Positions 57,600-64,000 of a stretch of DNA of 64,000 bases are shown here, piece by piece. Positions within the stretch are counted from its first letter, which is position 1; every line of letters starts with the position of its first letter. The translations under genes and the position numbers were made by a program. The stretch is from positions 138,461,973 to 138,525,972 of the forward strand of contig ML681963.1 in NCBI GenBank assembly GCA_007922195.1, in the 5' to 3' direction. This stretch comes from Podocnemis expansa (Eukaryota > Chordata > Testudines > Podocnemididae). The notes below the pieces were generated by a model, which did no database searches, was not told where the DNA came from, and saw only the letters and a program-made list of their open reading frames with translations.

Positions 57600-58865
57600 G
57601 AAGCAAGACAAAAGAGGTTTGTGAGGAGTGGGATTAGGGAAGCTAATTGTCTAATAGCAAATATACACCCACCACTCAGCCCTCTGGATCTGGACTCTGG
57701 CCATACAATTGTTCCATCTGATAGGTGAGATGGGAGATGAAGAGACCTGTCACACAAGCCCAAACACTGGACAATCAAACACATTCCATTCCTGCATCTA
57801 AATACCACAATCCAGCCTGAAGTAACACGTACATCACAATTGTGATGTGTAACCCTGGAAAGTTTCTATGTTAGTTGAAATGTGGGTTTTTGAAAGAAAA
57901 TTCGCAGATCTTCTAAATGCCAGTTGTGTTGATTGCTTCAGGTGTATTAAACCTTGGACACAGAAAAAAAGTATGGAGTTACAGCCCCGTCCCCCTCCCC
58001 CAGGACAGTTGAATCTGCTAAGAATTGCACCACATTCACATGGATTCCCTCCAAGAATGCCCTATCTTAGACTTAAAGTGACTTCAGTATCAACTTCTTG
58101 TTCCACATCTGAATATGTAGTTGTCATTATTACTGGAGTGCTTCTCTGGTCTGCAGAGTTTGAAAGATTTTTCTGCCTGTAATTTAGCCATTCACACTGA
58201 ACACCCCTTTTCAATCCCAGATGGTGGGGGCAGTCAGAAAGATTGAACAGAAGCAGAGAGAAGGCCCAAGAGTCTCTATAATACCAAATTCATATGCAAC
58301 ACCCTTCTCATTGTTTCTTTTTCACACCTTGGAAGACAGAAGTCTTAGCAAGTCCCTGGGAGGAATCAACAGTGAAGCTCAAAAATGTGAACTCCTGTGT
58401 TTTTTGCTCTTCACACAACAAAATAATATGTAGAAACCATACAGGCACAGTGGGGTTCTAAATACCATGTTTACTAAATACACAAAGTCTTGTTACATAT
58501 GCATCCTGCTGCTGTGGCTGGTTTTTAAACTACAGAACATAGTAAGCATCTCTAGAGGATCCACCAATTATTTAAAGAGCTAGTACCCCATTCCTACGCA
58601 TCACACTCTGGGACTGCATCAAGAGAGACTGCTTGTAAATTAATTTATAACTAAGCCTGTAATACTGAGATAACCTATAACACCACCTCTTGTAATTTTC
58701 CTTGTCTGTGCAAATAAGCCGTGTTATTCCGTGCAACTCTAGGGCTGCCAATATCACCTTTATGATTTTTTGCACAGCACCACAAGCCTAATTCTAGAAA
58801 GAAAGCAAATGAACTGCTTGGGTTTGCTGTCTCCATTGAACAGTAAGATCATGAGAGCCTACTTC
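57600..58865. other. Unique DNA, no gene recognised
   Basis: Short frames only. No repeat or exon that I can name. Confidence 0.4.
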
Positions 58866-58960
58866 AACCAAAACGAACAAGGAATCCTGTGGCACTTTTA
58901 AAGACAAAGAATTTTATTTATTGTATGACCTTTCATGGGTGAATCCCACTTCATCAATGA
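58866..58960 (+). repeat. cctgtggcac-family fragment
   Basis: aggaatcctgtggcactttt, then aaagacaaagaattttattt and atcccacttcatcaatgatg match the left arm of the foldback at 52441. The right arm is absent. Confidence 0.75.
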
Positions 58961-59322
58961 TGAAATGGAAAACATAGTTTGGAAGGGAAAAATAAATGCA
59001 GTGAAGGGCAGAGCTCAAGATCAGGAGAGATTATTTCAGCAAATCAAACAGCTTGTTTTGATTCACACAGTGTGGAACAACAGAAAAGGAGATGGGAAGA
59101 TTGAAAGAGGTGGGAATCACCTGTTGTGATGAGAGAACCAAAATACCAGAAATATGTCTTTCATACAGAAGCACATTATCTAATTTCTTTGGAAAAGAAT
59201 CCAGCAGCTTCCCTAGGACTTGAAATTACAGGGGTATAAGGGGAGGTGTGTGTGGGGGCGTTGGGGTTCTCACTAAACAGGTATAACACCGTTATTAGCT
59301 GACAACTGGGGGAGGTGCGTTG

Positions 59323-59341
59323 GGAAATTTGGGGGGGGGGG
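59323..59341 (+). repeat. G-rich run
   Basis: A run of G interrupted once near its start; part of a G-rich patch from 59230. Confidence 0.8.
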
Positions 59342-59369
59342 CTTTGGGCAGCGTTACGGAAATCACTGA

Positions 59370-60133
59370 GGTTATGCCTACTCTTAAAATTTAATTAAAA
59401 TTAGTGAGGGTTAATTTGAATTAAATTAATGCATGGCTACACTGGCTTTCATTAATTCAAACTAAGAAATTCCTAAGTTTGAATTAATGAAAGCTTACTT
59501 CGAAGTTAGAAAACCTCGCTTAACTTTGAAGGAAGGGTTAATTAAAACTTATTACTAGAGCCCTGCACAGATACAAATACGTGGATCCGTAACCAATTTG
59601 CATCTGCAGAAATGGGTCCGCAAATATCCATATTGTATCCACGGGTGCGGATATCCATATATTCGCAGGGCTCTACCTCTGTGCAAATAAAAATACGTGG
59701 ACCCGTATCCGATCTGCAGCCACAAGAAATGGTCTGCAGATATCCACATTGTATCTGCAGATGCGGATATCCGCGGATTTGCAGGGCTCTACTTATTAGC
59801 GCTAATTAACTGAGTGCAGCTGTGTTAAGGTGAATTAACCATTAATTCGAATTATCACTTTTTTACCTTCTTCCTCCCAGGATGCCTTCCTCTTTCTCTG
59901 TATTGGGTGGGGGGCATGGCCCTTCTTGGGGGCCATCTTGCCACACCTCCCATGGTGGCCTTCTCCTAATTTGACCTAGCAAGTCCTGTCCATGGACGTG
60001 CTAGTTTGAATTGGTTTTCCTAGTGTAGCCACATTAATTCGAATTAACTTAATTAAAACTAATCATTATTAGTTCAAATTAATTAATTGAAATTAAATTA
60101 ATTCAAACTAACCTACTAAATGTAGACATAGCC
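59370..60133. mobile_element. Palindromic MITE, 0.76 kb, with nested hAT
   Basis: The ends are ggttatgcctactcttaaa / aaatgtagacatagcc, with aattaaattaat arms. The core ccttcttgggggccatcttg and ctagcaagtcctgtccatgg is shared with 33773-34287. The insertion at 59555-59790 is a separate element. Confidence 0.78.
59555..59790. mobile_element. Dimeric hAT-like MITE (two about 118-bp units)
   Basis: Two head-to-tail units, each running from a ctgcacagatac or ctgtgcaaataa start through tacgtgga to a gcggatat..gcagggctct end. The left border is ctagagccctgc. The flanks carry a perfect 8-bp duplication acttatta (59547-59554 and 59791-59798). It is inserted in the MITE at 59370. Confidence 0.88.
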
Positions 60134-60480
60134 TGAAAGAATCCTTTCAGGAGACGCTCTTACTCTCAACATAGGTCACCACGTGTGTAATTCTGGCAAG
60201 ATGATCCTGTTTTCTTTCCTAGCAGAAACAGGGTGTTGAGAAAGACAGCACCTGCTGGATGACACTCACTCTCTCTCTCTCTCAGGCCCTACAGCAAACT
60301 AGCATCTGTGATAGTGGAACTAACTGGAAGGGAAAATTCTGGTGAGGGATTTGAGAGAAAAAGATCTCTCAGTGGCTAGTGTCTGAAGGGCTGGTAAGTC
60401 ACTGATTCATCTTTTCCCACGTCTTGAGGGAAAAAGATGGATCCTGCTCCCTTTTGCTTGTGACTGATTATGAAAAGAAC

Positions 60481-61053
60481 AGGGGTTAAAGCAAGTCAGA
60501 ATGGCGCAAAAAGCTGTTCCAGGGCCCACTAATTTTAGGGGCCCAGCGTTCTGGGCCCCCTAAAAACAGAAAACAACTTAATTCAAACTAATCATTATTA
60601 GTTCAAATTAATTAGTTCAAATTAAGTTAATGTGAACTGTTCCTGCAAGGCAGCAGAAGGAGCAGGGGGCGTACCGGGGCAGGGCCCAAGCCCCACCCCA
60701 AACCTCACCCCAAACCCCTCCCCTTCAACGCCCCGCCCTACCCTAGGGCTTGCCTCCACTCCCCTAGCCCCAGTCAGGCCCAGGCCATGCTGCTGGCCTG
60801 ACACAGGGCCTATCGCTTCCGCCACAGCCATGCCGCCCCTGGTAAGTACTGGGGCAGCCAGCTCAAGCTGGGAAAGGTATTTGGGGCAGGGGTTGGATAT
60901 TGGGGGTGGATTTTGGAGGCAGGGGAATGGATATTGGGGGCAGGAGCTGGGGTGGGGGGGCTGGCATTTGGGGGGCAGGAGCTGGGGTGCAGGAGGGGGG
61001 CCCCACCCATGTGGGAGGTTTCAGGGGCCCACCAAATCATACTTTAACCCCTG
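60481..61053. mobile_element. hAT-like element, 573 bp (CAGGGGTTAAAG family)
   Basis: The ends are CAGGGGTTAAAGC / ACTTTAACCCCTG, with a perfect 8-bp duplication gaaaagaa (60473-60480 and 61054-61061). It includes about 60 bases of MITE-like ttcaaactaatcattattag (60570-60630) captured inside, then a C-rich/G-rich core. A shorter sister of 843-1883. Confidence 0.94.
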
Positions 61054-62711
61054 GAAAAGAATATAGATATAATGCTTATTTGCAGGCTGAGGCAAGACTG
61101 ACTTCAATCCCATCAACTCCTTCATTAAGCACCCCTGAAATACTGCTAAGTAAAGGGAAATAATATTAGGCTCATCTAGTATTGCCATTAAACACCTGGT
61201 TGGTAAGTGACCTCTCTGCTTTCCTTCCCTATCAAAATTTTTTCTAACTGATGCTTGGATGTTGTCTAATGAGGGGTACTGTTAGAGCCAATCAACAGTG
61301 ATAGTCTGCACGAACTACTCACTGAGCAGCTTCTTTTTGGCCTGCAGACCATCTTCCAGGTGGCACATGGCTTTACCTTGGGGGTGGCGGTGGGGGATTT
61401 CAATGAGAAAAGCCCATGAAGAAGTATTCCCCCAAAATACTACTGCTATATGGTTCCACTCCAGCTTACTTAAGAGTTCAAACCTACCTGACAACCTCAT
61501 AGCATCTTCAGACACCTTTTAGAAAACTATTTTCGTATTCTTTACAGCAGTGATTTTCAAACTCCGGTCTGGACCCAGCATTAGGTCGCAGACTCTCAGG
61601 TACTGGGTCCTGGTGCCCCCCTGCTGCTGCTGCTGCTGAAAGACTGAAATACATTGCTCAAAGATGTAATTGTTGGGGTTTGGGCATAAATGTTTTTTTT
61701 TTTTTCAACTGGGTCCCTAGACAAAGAGTTTCAAGACCACTGCCCTATAGGAATTATTTTACCCCTGCCTGTGCTCCTTACATGAATGAGCCATAGATAC
61801 CATGAGCTGGCCATGTTATTGTGTGATTCCTACGTTGTGAAGAAAAGGTTATCCATGTCATCATCTGACCACACTAATTACTAGCATGACCAAATCGTAA
61901 GGAAAATTGATAAATGGAGATCAGTGTGGGGTCTTCAGTGTGAAGCCTTTACTTGTTTTAACTTCTCTGTGCTAAACAACTGCTCACCTTTATCACTGAG
62001 TAGGGTATCAGTTCCGTGGATGTCAGAAAATGCTGAATTCAAGAGATCCAAACTGGCTTTTCACTCAGCCTCTCTTTACTCTTCAGGCTGGGGAAAAAAC
62101 ATTGCATATTTCCTTGGCAGGCTCTCTGCTACTTAAACCACATCAGTGGCTCTTACCAAACTAGATGTTTCCCCATATTATAGGTGGGAGAAAGAAGTAC
62201 AGCAATCAGCGTGTGGCCTTTTGCTAACCTTATGTACTGATTGACTATTTCCCTTTACATATGAGCCTAGGGATTTGAGTGAGGCCATCAGATAGTTCCA
62301 GTCTCTCCTTATGGAAGCAGACATCACGTGCAACACTCGAAACATGCCAAGGCATGGCCTCTATGTCTTGCCTTGCCACGTCACAGTCTGAGAAGAGCTG
62401 TCCTCACGTTCAAAGTGACTCTGGTGGCCTCACCCACCGACGGCCTCACTGTCTACTCAGCCTCCACGTGGCCAGCATCGACCCTGCTAAGGGTCTGGAA
62501 CCCTGTGGCCTCAATGGCTGGTCTGAGGCCTGCAGTGTCACGCCAGTGGGGATTAAAGGGAAGAAAAATGTTGAAAAGGTTTTCCTTCAGCTCAAAGGCA
62601 CGGCATGGCATGGCTCTTGGAACTTGTAATGGGATGCAGAGCCTTTCACCTCTAGTTTGCCATTTCCAGTCTGGCTTAGCTTAGTACTATCAGCTTTTCA
62701 ATGACCTATGG
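61054..62711. other. Unique DNA with one degraded hAT MITE
   Basis: No gene recognised. Two overlapping frames around 61298-61522 have possible splice-like sequences but no family resemblance. A (CTG)6 run is at 61620-61637. Confidence 0.45.
61548..61742. mobile_element. hAT MITE, 195 bp, related to 2431-2615
   Basis: Starts CAGTGATTTTCAAACTCC and ends GTTTCAAGACCACTG. The flanking 8-mers ctttacag and ccctatag agree at five of eight positions, consistent with an old duplication. It contains a (CTG)6 microsatellite and a T run. Confidence 0.75.
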
Positions 62712-62766
62712 CAGTGGCTCTCAACCTCTTGCAGATTATGATGCACTTGGTGGCAACACCCTACAG

Positions 62767-63421
62767 CAGTGTTTCCCAGCCAGTGTGCCGCCAAGCCTGA
62801 GCAGATGTGCCACAAAATTTTTTGAAAAACTACTCAAAGAGCTCTGCATTGGCTCATTGGCTCAGGAATATTCATGAGGTCATTTGGAAACTATATGGTG
62901 GTGTGCAGGGCCGTCCTTAGGGGAGGGCGAGAGGGCCAGCTGCCCAGTGCCCCGCGCTTTGGCAGGCCCCGTGGAGCCTGCACTGCTGTCCCGCCATGCC
63001 AAGGACCAGGGAAGCCGGCCAAAAGCGGTGGCCTGGTTCGGCACTGCCAGTCTGCCCTCCTCCACCCCGTGCCAGGCGTGCTGCTTTTGGCTCTGTGCCA
63101 GAGCAGCGGGGAGGGGGGCGGCAGGCAGCATGGGGCCTGTACGGAGCCAAAAGCAGCGCGTGTGGCCGGCGGGCGGAGAGGGGCAGACCGGCAGCACTGA
63201 ACTGGGCCGCTTGTTTTCCTGGATCGCTCGGCACAGGGGCCTGCCCCTCCCCTGGGCCAGCTGCCTCTGCCCCCCCAGTGCCAGAAGGGTGAGTGTGGGC
63301 CCCACAGAGGGCGATTCACCCGTGGCCCCGCACCCCCCCCAGGGACAGCCTTGGGGGTTTGCCTCAGATTAATTAAAGGTAGCAAGGTGTGCCACAGCAG
63401 AGAAGATGTTGGGAACCATTG
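62767..63421. mobile_element. Middle hAT MITE of the nest
   Basis: The ends are CAGTGTTTCCCAGCC / GTTGGGAACCATTG, with a perfect 8-bp duplication ccctacag (62759-62766 and 63422-63429). Its flanking parts match 21504-21675 and 31594-31784, interrupted by the innermost insert. Confidence 0.92.
62906..63353. mobile_element. Innermost G+C-rich insert of the nest
   Basis: Starts cagggccgtccttagggg and ends near agggacagccttg, an imperfect inverted repeat. It splits the middle MITE exactly within gtggtgtgc|ctcag-type sequence. The flanking 8-mers gtggtgtg and ggggtttg match at six of eight. Frames of 100-200 codons here on both strands are compositional. Confidence 0.75.
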
Positions 63422-63734
63422 CCCTACAGGACGCACCAGCCCCCTCCTCCCCCTAGCCAAATACAGCCATCTCCCTGGCTCTCCGTGACACACTTACCAT
63501 TGTGTGGCAACACAGTAACGTGTCCCAACATGGCAGTTGAGAACCACTGACCTACGGGACAAAGAAACTGAACCATCTTCTGACACAGTAAAATGAATGC
63601 TCCCCACTACAGGACTGAGGCAACCCTTTATTGCTTCTTGCTCTGTACCTGTTCATTGGATAGAGAGGGGACCTTTACTCCATTGCTCAGTCAAACTGGC
63701 ACATTCACATGTTCCAAAGGGGTAGCTCTATCAC

Positions 63735-64000
63735 TGTAGTTCAGCAAAAGAAACCAAGTCCTGCAGCACTTTTATAATAAACCAACAAATTTATTTATCG
63801 CTTGAGCTTTTGTGGGAGAAAAATCCCACTTTGTCAGACGCTTTGAAGATGGGGAATGTACAGAACAGGAGGAAAAAAAATGAAGGGAAGCATAAACCAT
63901 AGGATTAGCTGTTGTTGTAACAATCTAAAAACAGCAAGGAGTTGTGTGGCACTTTGAGACTAACAGATTTATTTTTTGCATGAGCTTTCGTGGGAGAAGA
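63735..64000 (+). repeat. Two cctgtggcac-family copies, second cut by window end
   Basis: The first copy (ccaagtcctgcagcactttt, then ttgagcttttgtgggag and gatggggaatgtacag) starts around 63735. A second head-to-tail copy begins near 63930 (aaggagttgtgtggcac, gagctttcgtgggag) and runs off the window. Either tandem insertion or part of a larger element. Confidence 0.75.

Larger units (their letters stand above)
62712..63549. mobile_element. Outer hAT MITE of a three-level nest
   Basis: The ends are CAGTGGCTCTCAACC / AGTTGAGAACCACTG. The flanks acctatgg (62704-62711) and acctacgg (63550-63557) are an 8-bp duplication with one mismatch. Its two outer halves join to match the uninterrupted element at 31425-31585. 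Confidence 0.9.

Noticed and set aside
61315..61515. Minus-strand frame with possible acceptor and GTGAGT donor near 61318
   Set aside because: The short segment ending QAKKKLLS could be read as an exon, but the same bases also look like a donor (AAG|GTAAAG) and no family fits.
61620..61637. CTG repeat as possible expansion locus
   Set aside because: Only six units, inside a decayed MITE.

Overview
The window is vertebrate nuclear DNA, most likely from a turtle (Testudines). Four conserved exons of one gene sit in a sea of old interspersed repeats: CR1 LINE tails, tRNA-headed CORE/MIR-like SINEs, many short hAT-type DNA transposons, palindromic A+T-rich MITEs and one DIRS-type tyrosine-recombinase retrotransposon. 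That mix, with split exons and no compact operons, fits a chelonian. Another non-avian reptile cannot be excluded from sequence alone.

The only gene I recognise is SLC22A18 (major facilitator superfamily; also called TETRAN or ORCTL2), on the minus strand. Four coding exons are readable: 21200-21398 (start codon at 21374-21376), 18971-19068, 6781-6926 and 3723-3855. Their splice phases (0, 2, 1, 2) join into one open frame of 554 coding bases. That is roughly the first 185 residues of a protein of about 420. The remaining 3' exons must lie below position 1 or were not recognisable. A 113-bp-offset broken copy of the second coding exon lies just upstream of the real one (19124-19199).

Layout: 1-3.7 kb, SINE, CR1 and hAT repeats. 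3.7-21.4 kb, the SLC22A18 5' half; its 12-kb intron holds a degenerate DIRS retrotransposon (about 7.15-12.85 kb), a MITE with an assembly gap, and a G+C-rich hAT cluster (15.2-18.4 kb). 21.4-64 kb is upstream of the gene's first visible exon. It contains no gene I can name, only repeats: hAT copies, large palindromic MITEs, one LTR with a polypurine tract (43.7-44.4 kb), minisatellites, and a foldback element with a second assembly gap (35.0-36.1 kb). One hydrophobic minus-strand stretch with splice-like borders (57441-57535) may be an unrecognised exon.

The main biology is layered transposition. Fourteen hAT-like elements have 8-bp target-site duplications that can be read directly (9 perfect, 5 with one mismatch). 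They nest inside CR1, SINE, MITE and each other, up to three levels deep. No bacterial-style operon, CRISPR array, rRNA or intact tRNA gene was seen. Both runs of N are exactly 400 bases and both interrupt strongly self-complementary elements.
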